NCBI GenBank assembly: GCA_963745675.1
Contig: CAVUYM010000023.1
Span: forward strand, 124,001-188,000
Direction: 5' to 3'
Length of the DNA: 64,000 nucleotides
Source: JAUIIK01 sp963745675
GTDB taxonomy: Bacteria; Chloroflexota; Chloroflexia; Thermomicrobiales; CFX8
The notes below the pieces were generated by a model. That model had not been told where the DNA came from and made no database searches. It worked only from the letters and a program-made list of their open reading frames with translations. The position numbers and the translations under genes were made by a program. The stretch's first letter is position 1; every line of letters begins with the position of its first letter. Positions 1-8,233 of this stretch are shown here, piece after piece.

Positions 1-232
1 ACGAGATCGCCACGAGGATGTGGATAATCGAGATCGTTCCGCTCGTAAGGCCTTGATCACCCAATAATTGGATGAGCAGGCCGAACAGCACGAGCCATAC
101 CGGTACAAGCAAGATGCCCAGTAGAGAAGCGCGCATGATGTCGAGTTGCTCGCCTCGTTCGAGATAATATCCCTCGATTGCCGGCGGGACTGTGATCGGC
201 GCTTTGCCAATCCATGGCCGGAGTTCCTGCAC
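1..232 (-). CDS. Membrane protein N-terminus, DUF3267-like (runs off the left edge)
   Basis: Only the first 77 codons are present; the gene continues past base 1. A GTG start at 232 is preceded by a strong GGAGG about seven bases upstream. The visible protein opens with a short soluble stretch (WIGKAPITVPPAIEGYYLER) followed by a hydrophobic segment around residues 36-56 and the start of a second one. A soluble lead followed by paired helices resembles the start of DUF3267-type putative zinc metalloprotease membrane proteins, but the HExxH region would lie outside the window, so the family name is tentative. It is divergent from selB, with an 84-base gap that holds both start regions. Confidence 0.4.
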   Translation of the reverse strand, partial: MQELRPWIGKAPITVPPAIEGYYLERGEQLDIMRASLLGILLVPVWLVLFGLLIQLLGDQGLTSGTISIIHILVAIS

Positions 233-316
233 CCTTCCCTCCGCTATACTTTTCTGGATGATCGAGCATTGTGAAAAATTACTCGAATCGAATAGCAGCA
301 GTACATAGATTACTAA

Positions 317-2217
317 ATGAACACACGAGCATTTGTCGTCGGAACTGCTGGACATGTTGACCACGGCAAGTCAACGCTCGTCCAACGGCTCACCGGCATC
401 GATCCTGACCGGCTTCAAGAAGAGAAAGAGCGCGAGCTGACGATCGATCTCGGCTTTGCCTGGCTGGAACTGCCGGGCGGCCAGTCCATCAGCATCGTTG
501 ACGTTCCCGGTCATGAGCGATTTATCAAGAATATGCTGGCCGGTGTCGGCGGGATCGATGCCGCATTGCTTGTGGTCGCTGCCGATGATGGACCGATGCC
601 TCAAACTCGCGAGCATCTCGCAATTCTCGATCTGCTGGAAATTTCGACGGGCGTCGTGGCCCTCACCAAGCGCGACCTTGTCGATCCCGATTGGCTGGAG
701 CTGGTCGAAGCTGAAACGCGAGAGACGCTCCAGGGGACGCTCCTTGCGGATGCGCCGATCGTGCCTGTCTCCTCGACCACCGGTGAAGGCATTGATCTGC
801 TCCTGACTGAACTGGCAGCGGTATTGGCGGGAGCAAATGCCGTCGCGAGCCGTGGAAGGGCGCGACTGCCGGTCGATCGTGTCTTTGCTGTTAGCGGTTT
901 TGGCACGGTGGTGACCGGGACGTTGAATGGCGACGTGCTCGAGATAGGGCAGGAAGTCGAAATCCTGCCAGATGGCATTCGAGGGCGGATTCGGGGTTTG
1001 CAAACGCACGGAGAGCGTGTTGAGCGGGCTATTCCGGGATCCCGAGTCGCCGTAAATGTCTCTGGAATTGATCGCGATCAGGTTCAACGTGGCGATCTCC
1101 TGTCCATTCCTGATTGGGTTGAACCTACTCCGATGCTCGATGCCAGGCTGCGCCTGACGCCAACCGCGCCGCGTTCGCTGGTTCAAAACGATCCTGTCGA
1201 TTTCTTTGTCGGTTCGTCGGAGCGATCGGCTTACGTTACGTTGTTGGATGCCGAGGAGATCCAGCCTGGTGAAGAAGGCTGGGTGCAGATACGCTTCGAC
1301 ATCGCTGTGCCCGTCGTAGACGGGGATTTATTTATCGTGCGTCAGGCGTCGCCGAGCATGACGATCGGTGGTGGCAGAGTGGTGAATGCCCATCCGCGAC
1401 GACACCGGCGCTTTCGGCCCGATGTCATCGCAGAACTCGAAGCTCGTCTACGCGGTAAACCATCGGATCTACTCGTCCAGGCGCTTGCCGATGGACCGCT
1501 TTCCGTTGCTGATCTAGGTCGCAGTCTCGGACTTGAATCCAGTACCGTCGCCGAAGCCGCGACGGAGGCAATTGGTGAGCAAAGTATCGTTCGACTTAGC
1601 TCAGGTGCAGCGGAGCCAATAACGCCTCAAGAGGTTTTGATTGATGCGAGAGAGTACAGCAAGGTTGGCGATGATCTAAAGCGCCAATTAGCGCGCTATC
1701 ACGCACAGAATCCCCTGCGACGGGGCGCCTCGCGAGAAGAAGTCCGAAGTCGGACCGGATATTCGCCGCGAATATTTGATGGTCTTGTAACCCGATTGGC
1801 GGCTGAAGGGTTGGTGAGCGAAGACGGGGACGTGCTGGCTTCACCGACGTTTGAGGTTCGCCTGACAGATGAGCAGCAGGCGAGTGTCGAACGCTTCCTG
1901 CCGTGCGATCGAAGGAGAGCCATATAGCCCCCCTTCTCCTGACGATTTCGGACTGAATCGTGATCTGCTAGCGGTTCTCGAGTCTCGCGGACAGATCGTG
2001 ACGGTGGATTCTGGAATTGTCTATTCCGTCAGAAGCGTTCGAAATGATGCGCAGTGAGACGCTTGCGGCAATCGAGCGGGACGGCAGCATCACGTTGGCG
2101 GGATTTCGTGACCGCTTCAATACCAGCCGGAAATATGCTCAGGCGGTCCTCGAATACTTCGACGAAAGGCGCATCACTCGACGGGCCGGAGACGAACGGG
2201 TGCGTGGAAGTGGCTGA
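317..2217 (+). CDS. selB: Selenocysteine-specific elongation factor SelB (two frame breaks)
   Basis: SelB is the EF-Tu-like GTPase that brings Sec-tRNA to UGA codons carrying a SECIS element. The GTPase domain shows G1 GHVDHGKST (residues 12-20), DVPGHE (62-67) and TKRD (117-120). EF-Tu-like beta domains follow, then C-terminal winged-helix repeats from about residue 380. The first frame stops at 1927. The last winged helices continue in a second frame (GEPYSPPSPDDFGLNRDL, about 1909-2050) and then a third (AIERDGSITLAGFRDRF, to the TGA at 2217). The protein reads as complete if two single-base indels are corrected, near 1900 and 2045. No selA, selD or selC lies in the window. The downstream PIG-L gene overlaps the end by 14 bases. 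Confidence 0.92.
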
Positions 2218-3019
2218 GCCGGTCTTCGTCCAACCACATTTTGACGATGTCGCACTGTCGTGCGGCGGCACCGTCGCCAGCTTTGCCGAGACCAGTTGCC
2301 CGACTATCGTTACCGTATTTGCAGGGATTGCGGGAACAGTAGAAAGTGACTTTGCAAGGTTTCAACATGAACGCTGGCAACTGGACGGGATGAATGCCGT
2401 GGAAGCGCGTCAGGCTGAGGATGCGCAAGCCGCAGCCGCCCTTGGAGTAAGCGTCAGTGTCGTGTGGCTCGGTTACCTTGATGCAATCTACCGGGACGAC
2501 GCCTACTCAAGCGACGATGCGCTTTTTGGACGGGTGATCGAATCTGACAAGGGGCTGGTCGAAGAGATTGCCGATGATCTCGATCCGATCGGCGAACTCT
2601 TCGCAGTTCCGCTTGGTGTCGGTAACCACGTCGACCACCAACTAGTATTTCGGGCAGGGCAGCTACTACGAGACCGGGGAAACGAGGTCTGGTGTTACGC
2701 GGATATGCCATATTCGCTGGATACGCAGGCATTCAGCATGCGACACTCAGCCATTCGGAATGTTGTTCCCTGTCGTCGTTCCATCACCCGTAACCAGTTC
2801 AGCGACCGCTGGAAAGCTATTCAGTGCTACGAGTCTCAGTTCCAGTCATTTTTCGAGAACTCCCAGATGCAAGAGAGCGCTTCGAACGTTTCGGCGTTGA
2901 GCGGTCTGAAGACGGTCCCGTTGAATTGTTCTGGAGTATGGATGATATCGAAGGGCAAAGAATATGAGCGACTCTATGATCGTGCCCGGATTCATCCAGG
3001 AAGCAATCAGCCGCTTTGA
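2204..3019 (+). CDS. PIG-L/LmbE-family deacetylase
   Basis: Zinc-dependent N-acetylglucosaminyl deacetylase-fold protein of about 271 residues. The sequence shows the family metal motif as PHFDD near residue 11 and a second metal-binding motif HVDH near residue 144. GTG at 2204 (or 2210) is preferred because the metal motif then sits close to the N-terminus as is usual; the frame stays open far upstream but there it only shadows selB. Family members deacetylate GlcNAc-phosphatidylinositol, mycothiol or bacillithiol precursors, or small glycans, and the substrate cannot be told from sequence. The 3' end overlaps the acyl-CoA dehydrogenase start by 56 bases, more than usual, so the true stop may be slightly different if an indel is present. 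Confidence 0.82.
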   Translation: MEVAEPVFVQPHFDDVALSCGGTVASFAETSCPTIVTVFAGIAGTVESDFARFQHERWQLDGMNAVEARQAEDAQAAAALGVSVSVVWLGYLDAIYRDDAYSSDDALFGRVIESDKGLVEEIADDLDPIGELFAVPLGVGNHVDHQLVFRAGQLLRDRGNEVWCYADMPYSLDTQAFSMRHSAIRNVVPCRRSITRNQFSDRWKAIQCYESQFQSFFENSQMQESASNVSALSGLKTVPLNCSGVWMISKGKEYERLYDRARIHPGSNQPL

Positions 3020-4202
3020 AGAGGACCCAAGAACGGTCCAGGTTGATGGGGGCGGCGAACGATTACCAGATCATTCGAAAGAGATGCGGAACAGGGCGCG
3101 TTCATTCGCTGAGACTGTGGTGTCACCGCTGGCCCGGAAAATTGACGAGACGAACGAGATTCCCGATGAGCTCTGGTCTGCGCTCGGTGACGACGGCTAT
3201 TTCGGAATTGCCATCCCACAAGAGTACGGTGGACGCGGTTCGATCATCGACACCTGCATCGCCGTCGAAGAGATTTCGCGGATTTCGGCCGGAGTTGGCT
3301 TGCTCGTTTCGGTCGGCCTGCTTGGTCCGGCCGGGCTGATGTTGGCTGGTACGGAAGCGCAGAAGGAACATTGGCTGCCGATCATGGCCAGCGGTGGGTT
3401 CTCGTCCTTCTGCCTCACCGAACCCGGCGCCGGGACGGATGCAGCAAGCCTCACGACGGAAGTGCGCCATACCGGCGATATGTACCAGCTCGACGGGCGT
3501 AAACATTACATCACCGGCGCCGGGCGATCCGTGCTCTACACCGTTTTTGCGCGTAGCGGAGACGGTCCTTATGAGATGACGGCGATGCTGATGCCTGCTG
3601 ATACTGCAGGTTTCCAGGTGAACGGCCGGCATCCCTTCTCAGGCATTCGTGGAGTTCCCGTCGGAGAGCTGGATTTCAACGCCGTTCAGTTGCCGGACGA
3701 AGCCCGGCTCGGGGATGATGGCCGGGGATTTCAGCTCGCCTTGTCGATTCTGGACCGCGCCCGGCCCTGCATCGCCGCGCAAGGCCTCGGTCTCGCGCAA
3801 GGGGCTCTGGATGCGTCGTTCTCCTATCTTGAGAACCGTATCCAGTTTGGAAGCCCGCTTCTTGATAAAGATGTGGTGCGTCACCGCCTGGCACGACATG
3901 CCGCGTCGATAGCAGCTGGCCGGCAGCTCGTCTATCACGCAGCTGCGCTGGCCGATGCGAGTAGCCCGAGCCTCAATGCCGCTGCCTCAATGGCCAAACT
4001 CTTCTGTACTGACCTGGCCATGAGTGTCGTGACCGATGCGATGCAGTTCTGGGGCGGCGCCGGATACATGAAAGGCTCGCCAGTCGAACGAATGTATCGT
4101 GACGCGAAGATCATGCAAATTTACGAAGGCACAAACGAAATTCAGGAGCTCGTTATTTCACGGGCGCTCGTCCGGGATTTCCGAAGCCAGGCCGGAGTCT
4201 GA
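2964..4202 (+). CDS. Acyl-CoA dehydrogenase
   Basis: FAD flavoenzyme of 412 residues that introduces the alpha-beta double bond in acyl-CoA thioesters. The helical N-terminal domain begins around residue 30. The first signature appears as FCLTEPGAGTDAASLTT near residues 150-166. The C-terminal helical domain carries IYEGTNEIQE, whose Glu matches the catalytic base position of medium- and short-chain dehydrogenases. Length is typical of the family. Chain-length preference and the electron-transfer partner cannot be read from the sequence, and no etfAB or enoyl-CoA hydratase is adjacent. The start lies inside the end of the PIG-L gene, and a second in-frame ATG occurs at 2976. Confidence 0.92.
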   Translation: MSDSMIVPGFIQEAISRFEEDPRTVQVDGGGERLPDHSKEMRNRARSFAETVVSPLARKIDETNEIPDELWSALGDDGYFGIAIPQEYGGRGSIIDTCIAVEEISRISAGVGLLVSVGLLGPAGLMLAGTEAQKEHWLPIMASGGFSSFCLTEPGAGTDAASLTTEVRHTGDMYQLDGRKHYITGAGRSVLYTVFARSGDGPYEMTAMLMPADTAGFQVNGRHPFSGIRGVPVGELDFNAVQLPDEARLGDDGRGFQLALSILDRARPCIAAQGLGLAQGALDASFSYLENRIQFGSPLLDKDVVRHRLARHAASIAAGRQLVYHAAALADASSPSLNAAASMAKLFCTDLAMSVVTDAMQFWGGAGYMKGSPVERMYRDAKIMQIYEGTNEIQELVISRALVRDFRSQAGV

Positions 4203-4206
4203 GCAA

Positions 4207-4452
4207 ATGGCGCGCATTGCTATGATATTCATACGCTTATACCAACGTGTCATCTCTCCTGTCCTGCCCTCAAGCTGTCGTTTTGAACCTTCCTGCTCGC
4301 AATACGGGTATGAGGCGTTCGCGACTCACGGATTTTTTCGCGGCTTTTACCTGACTTTCCGGCGCATCATGCGCTGCAATCCGTTTCATCCCGGCGGTTA
4401 TGATCCGGTACCCGAACGAGAAAAAGGGGCTGAAGTGGAGCTTCAGTCCTAG
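4207..4452 (+). CDS. yidD: Membrane protein insertion efficiency factor YidD
   Basis: Small protein of 81 residues of the UPF0161/YidD family, which assists YidC-dependent insertion of inner-membrane proteins. The hallmark cysteine-rich stretch CRFEPSCSQYGYEA is present around residues 22-35, followed by the CNPFHPGGYDPVP signature. An amphipathic N-terminus (IFIRLYQRVISPVLP) fits peripheral membrane attachment. The ATG lies four bases after the acyl-CoA dehydrogenase stop. In most bacteria yidD sits between rnpA and yidC; here it stands alone behind a metabolic gene. Confidence 0.93.
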   Translation: MARIAMIFIRLYQRVISPVLPSSCRFEPSCSQYGYEAFATHGFFRGFYLTFRRIMRCNPFHPGGYDPVPEREKGAEVELQS

Positions 4453-4620
4453 TTGATGTTTTCCCCGCAATTGCGCGCCGTATATGCCGTATCGAGTTGT
4501 GCGCGCTCAGGCGTAAGGCAGCTTGTCGTTGAGATGGCGAAAAGCTGCGCTCGACATTGACTTGATCTAACGCACATGATGCTGTTTCACCTTGACATTG
4601 ACAGATTGCCGCCATCGATT

Positions 4621-4707
4621 GTAGGGACGTGATTCATCACGTCCGCCGTTGGCAACTGTGTACGTTCGAGGGTTGCGACTATCGGGCGTGATGAATCACG
4701 CCCCTAC
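4621..4707. repeat. Inverted pair of palindromic repeat units
   Basis: Two units of about 24 bases face each other: one at 4621-4644 (GTAGGGACGTGATTCATCAC...) and one at 4683-4707, which on the other strand reads almost the same. Each unit is itself a palindrome around CGTGATTCATCACG. The arrangement looks like an interspersed extragenic palindrome. The surrounding 398-base gap (4453-4850) contains no convincing gene. Confidence 0.6.
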
Positions 4708-4850
4708 GAACGTAGCGCAGTTTCCTGCCATCGAGAGGGTGAAATAGTATTGCTATCTCGGTCGCTTGAGGACATGGCTGGCCCAATCAGGCTAATGTTG
4801 CTCAACGCAGTTACGCGTCAAAGATAGACTGAGAAGGGATATCCCAATAG

Positions 4851-6380
4851 ATGGCTGATCGAATCAGAATAGATGCGCGGATGATCGTTGGCTTCCAGGA
4901 TGGCGAGCACCGGCTGCTCGATAATGGAAGTCTCGTCATCGAGGGAAATCGGATCGTTTACGTCGGTAAAGCATGGGATGGCGAGGCAGATATCGTCATC
5001 GATGCAGGTGATCGGGTTATCACCCCTGGTCTCATAAATACCCATTCCCATCTGGCTGGCTCCCCGCTCGATAAGTCATACATCGAAGATGTCGGGAAAC
5101 GACAATGGTCGATGAGCGGTCTGGTCGAGATGCTACCGGCGCGCGGCGCTGCGATGGATACCGAGGCGGCTGAAGCCTGCGTCGATTACTCGATGGCTGA
5201 GTTGCTTCGGACGGGCACGACGACCGTCATGGAGATCGGTGGAATCGGCGACTACGTCGCTGACGCGGTGGATAAGGCCGGATTGAGGGCATATATCGCA
5301 AACGGCTACCGCAGCGGTCGCTGGCTCACTCGCGACGGCAAACGTGTCGAATACGAATGGGACGAGGAAGCCGGTGAAGCCGGTTTCGAGGCCGCCATCG
5401 AATTTGTGGAGCGCATAGATGGACGGGCAAACGGGCGCATCCGAGGCTTCCTATCGCCTGCCCAAGTGGATACTTGCACAGCTGATCTACTCGTCAAGAG
5501 TCGCGAGGCGTCGGATTCGATGAGCGTTCCGCTCGCGCTACACGTGAGCCAGTCGGTTTTCGAGTTTGACGCGATGACCCAGCGCCACGGGATGACGCCG
5601 GTGGAGTGGCTCGATTCGATCGGATTTCTCTCCGAATGGAACATCCTCGGACACGCGATCATCATCGCCGGAGGCTCCTGGGCTCAGTACAGCGGTGACG
5701 ATCTGGCCTTGCTGGCCGATGCTGGTGCTTCGGTCGCACACTGCGTCTGGGTATTTGCGCGGCGGGGAATTGCTATGGAGTCGTTTCCCGAATACATGCG
5801 GCGTGGCGTGAACATGACGCTGGGCACTGATACGAATCCCCAATCGATGATCGAAGCGTTGCGCTGGACGTCGGTGATCGGCAAAATCATGGATCGCCAA
5901 ACCGAGAGTGTTAGCGGGCTCGATGTTTTCAATGCGGCAACGATCAACGCAGCGAAGATGCTGCATAGAGACGATCTCGGCAGGCTTGCGCCCGGCGCGA
6001 AAGCGGATCTCCTCTTTTGGGATGCAGAAGCGATGTTCCTTGCCCCATTGCGCGATCCTATTCGGAATCTCGTCTACAACGCCACGCCGGAAGATCTAAA
6101 GGAAGTCATGATCGACGGCAAATGGGTTGTTCGCGATGGCGCGGTTGTCAACGTTGATGAGCGCGAGGTGAGTCGCAACCTGCAATTCGCCGGTGAACGG
6201 ATGTGGGCCGAGATGGGCGCTGGAGACTGGGCGAATCGAGGCGTCGAAGAGCTCTCCCGCAGCTCCTCAAACCATTTGAGGGATAGCCTGTTTTCTGGCT
6301 TCCTCAATTTGATCCCGAAGGGAAATCGCAACGGCACCGCGCAGCTTCGGCAAAGTCCGATCCAGAGGACGCATAATTAA
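4851..6380 (+). CDS. Amidohydrolase, ATZ/TRZ or MTA/SAH deaminase-like
   Basis: Metal-dependent hydrolase of the amidohydrolase superfamily. The composite beta-sandwich and TIM-barrel fold is shown by ITPGLINTHSHLAG (HxH metal site, about residues 58-71), ALHVSQS (third His), a later GH and AHC, and LGTDTNPQSM (metal Asp). This pattern fits deaminases or chlorohydrolases of the guanine, methylthioadenosine and triazine group, with unknown substrate. The last 30-40 codons overlap pyrF on the other strand and look unlike the family, so an uncorrected indel near 6240-6260 may have replaced the true C-terminus; stops in the other frames lie at about 6279-6285. Confidence 0.82.
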   Translation: MADRIRIDARMIVGFQDGEHRLLDNGSLVIEGNRIVYVGKAWDGEADIVIDAGDRVITPGLINTHSHLAGSPLDKSYIEDVGKRQWSMSGLVEMLPARGAAMDTEAAEACVDYSMAELLRTGTTTVMEIGGIGDYVADAVDKAGLRAYIANGYRSGRWLTRDGKRVEYEWDEEAGEAGFEAAIEFVERIDGRANGRIRGFLSPAQVDTCTADLLVKSREASDSMSVPLALHVSQSVFEFDAMTQRHGMTPVEWLDSIGFLSEWNILGHAIIIAGGSWAQYSGDDLALLADAGASVAHCVWVFARRGIAMESFPEYMRRGVNMTLGTDTNPQSMIEALRWTSVIGKIMDRQTESVSGLDVFNAATINAAKMLHRDDLGRLAPGAKADLLFWDAEAMFLAPLRDPIRNLVYNATPEDLKEVMIDGKWVVRDGAVVNVDEREVSRNLQFAGERMWAEMGAGDWANRGVEELSRSSSNHLRDSLFSGFLNLIPKGNRNGTAQLRQSPIQRTHN

Positions 6381-7089
6381 TCGACCGGCTGGCGTTGACC
6401 AGAAGGCCGTACCCGCTGGAATCGAGACCGGCAGTCACTGCCGCTGCCAGGTCGCCCGCCTGCGCGCCAACTCCTGGTACCAGAATCGGCATGTCGCCGA
6501 CCTGCTTGCGGATTGTGCGTAGTTGATCGGCGTAGGTCGCGCCGACGACAAGCCCTAGATTGCCATGCTCATTCCAGTCGACGGCTCCCTGTGCCACATG
6601 GGAACTTACTGGCCCGCCATCGATCAGCGCATCCTGGAGGAAGCCCGAGCCCCTATTCGATGTCTTCGCGAGGATAAAGACGGCTTTGTCCGCGTATTCG
6701 ATCAAGGGTGCAAGCGAGTCATGGCCGAGGAATGGATGAGCGGTGACGCCGTCGAAACCCCACTCGTCGAAGTAAGCGCGTGCGTAAGCCTGCGATGTTG
6801 AATCAATATCGCCTACTTTGGCGTCTAGCAGCACCGGGATATGATCGGGCACGTCTTCCCGGACTGCTAGAAGTGCATTGAGGCCTTCAACTCCAAACGG
6901 GAGATAGAATCCGAGGTTCGGCTTGTATGCGCAGGCGATATCGGCCGTTGCCTGTATGATTTCGCGGTTGAATTTCCGGATTGCGTTAGCCGTGACGCCA
7001 ATCGATTTTGGAAATAGATGCGGCTGCGGGTCGAGCCCAACACAAAGCATTGAGCCGGATCGTTGCCAACTATCACGAAATTTCTTCAT
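6267..7089 (-). CDS. pyrF: Orotidine 5'-phosphate decarboxylase, type 2 (C-terminal frame break)
   Basis: Decarboxylates OMP to UMP, the last step of de novo UMP synthesis. MLCVGLDPQPHLFPKSIG near the N-terminus and the LLDAKVGDIDST active-site loop identify the longer type-2 family. In that loop the residue after the catalytic Lys is Val, where Arg is common. The uninterrupted frame stops at 6304 with an atypical tail. A shift near 6338 gives GAVAISLRDQIEEARKQAIP and a stop at 6267, which is the C-terminal helix expected for the family. The gene is convergent with the amidohydrolase and divergent from the threonine ammonia-lyase gene. Confidence 0.9.
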
Positions 7090-7198
7090 CGGCTGCCATT
7101 TCTATCTCACTCGTCGACCGAGCCGTGTTTCGGTTCGGCGTCACGATGCTATCCTCAATAGGGGATTGTACAGTTCCGACTAAGGAGGTTTGCATCGA

Positions 7199-8185
7199 AT
7201 GAGCGTTGTGTCCACAACCCTGCCCGTCTCAATGACCGATATTCTTGATGCCCGCAAAGTTATCAGCAGCTATCTCGACCCCACGCCCGTTGTCAGACCT
7301 TCTAGCCTCGCAGCCAAGCTGGGATTTGATGTCACGCTGAAGTGCGAGAACCTTCAGCCAATTGGAGCGTTCAAGATTCGCGGTGGTGTGAACCTGATCA
7401 GTCGCTTGTCAGAGGAAGAGTTGGCCGCCGGTGTTGTCACCGCGTCGACCGGCAATCATGCGCAATCTATTGCGTATGCGGCGAAGCTTTTTGGGACAAG
7501 GGCCGTGATTTTCATGCCGGAGAACCCGAATCCGATGAAGGCGGCTGCGGTGCGTAGACTCGGAGGAGAGATCATAGAACTGGGGCCGGACTTCGATTCG
7601 GGTAATGAAGCGGCGAGAGAGATGGCGGAACGGGAAGGCATGCGCTACATCCATCCCGGAAATGAGCCGCATCTCATCGCTGGCGTTGGCACCTACGCGC
7701 TCGAACTTATCGAAGCCGAACCTCACCTCGACACAGTAATTGTCCCGGTCGGTGGTGGCTCCGGTGTCTGCGGCACGGCGATTGTCTTCAAGGCGATGAG
7801 CCCTGAAACGCGGATTATCGCCGTCCAGACCGAAAACATGCCTGCGGTGCACGATTCCTTTCACCAGAAGAAGATGATTTCATATCCCGGCGGACAGACC
7901 TGGGCAGAGGGTTTGGCGACTCGTGTCGCCTTCGAAATGCCATTCGAGATGATGCAAGAGTTGGTCGACGATGTCGTCCTCGTCTCCGAAGACGACATGC
8001 GATCGGCAATGCTCGATCTGATGGAATCGGCGCATATCGTTGCGGAAGGCGCCGGGGCTGCTTCGCTGGCGGGCGCTAAAAACATGAAGGAAGAGCTCCA
8101 GGGACAGCGTGTTGGCCTTATTGTCAGCGGGGGAAATGTGACGCTTGACACCATTCGTCAGGCGATATGCACGGACGAAGCATGA
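7199..8185 (+). CDS. Threonine ammonia-lyase (short, no regulatory domain)
   Basis: PLP enzyme of 328 residues that deaminates threonine (or serine) to 2-oxobutanoate and ammonia. The Schiff-base Lys is K59 in GAFKIRGG, and the phosphate-binding glycine loop GGGSGVCG is near residue 187. The length matches the catabolic TdcB or serine-racemase type; the ACT-like regulatory domain of biosynthetic IlvA is absent. The ATG at 7199 follows AAGGAGG at 7182-7188 with ideal spacing, which favours it over an in-frame TTG at 7190. It may supply 2-oxobutanoate for isoleucine or degrade excess threonine. Confidence 0.9.
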   Translation: MSVVSTTLPVSMTDILDARKVISSYLDPTPVVRPSSLAAKLGFDVTLKCENLQPIGAFKIRGGVNLISRLSEEELAAGVVTASTGNHAQSIAYAAKLFGTRAVIFMPENPNPMKAAAVRRLGGEIIELGPDFDSGNEAAREMAEREGMRYIHPGNEPHLIAGVGTYALELIEAEPHLDTVIVPVGGGSGVCGTAIVFKAMSPETRIIAVQTENMPAVHDSFHQKKMISYPGGQTWAEGLATRVAFEMPFEMMQELVDDVVLVSEDDMRSAMLDLMESAHIVAEGAGAASLAGAKNMKEELQGQRVGLIVSGGNVTLDTIRQAICTDEA

Positions 8186-8233
8186 CCGGGGTGCCGTACC
8201 CGTTAGGGCTAATCAGAGGCGCATGAGCGACTG

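Noticed and set aside
371..1186. Open frame of 271 codons on the minus strand
   Set aside because: It lies entirely inside the selB GTPase domain on the opposite strand and encodes an Arg/Gln/Asp-rich sequence with no family resemblance.
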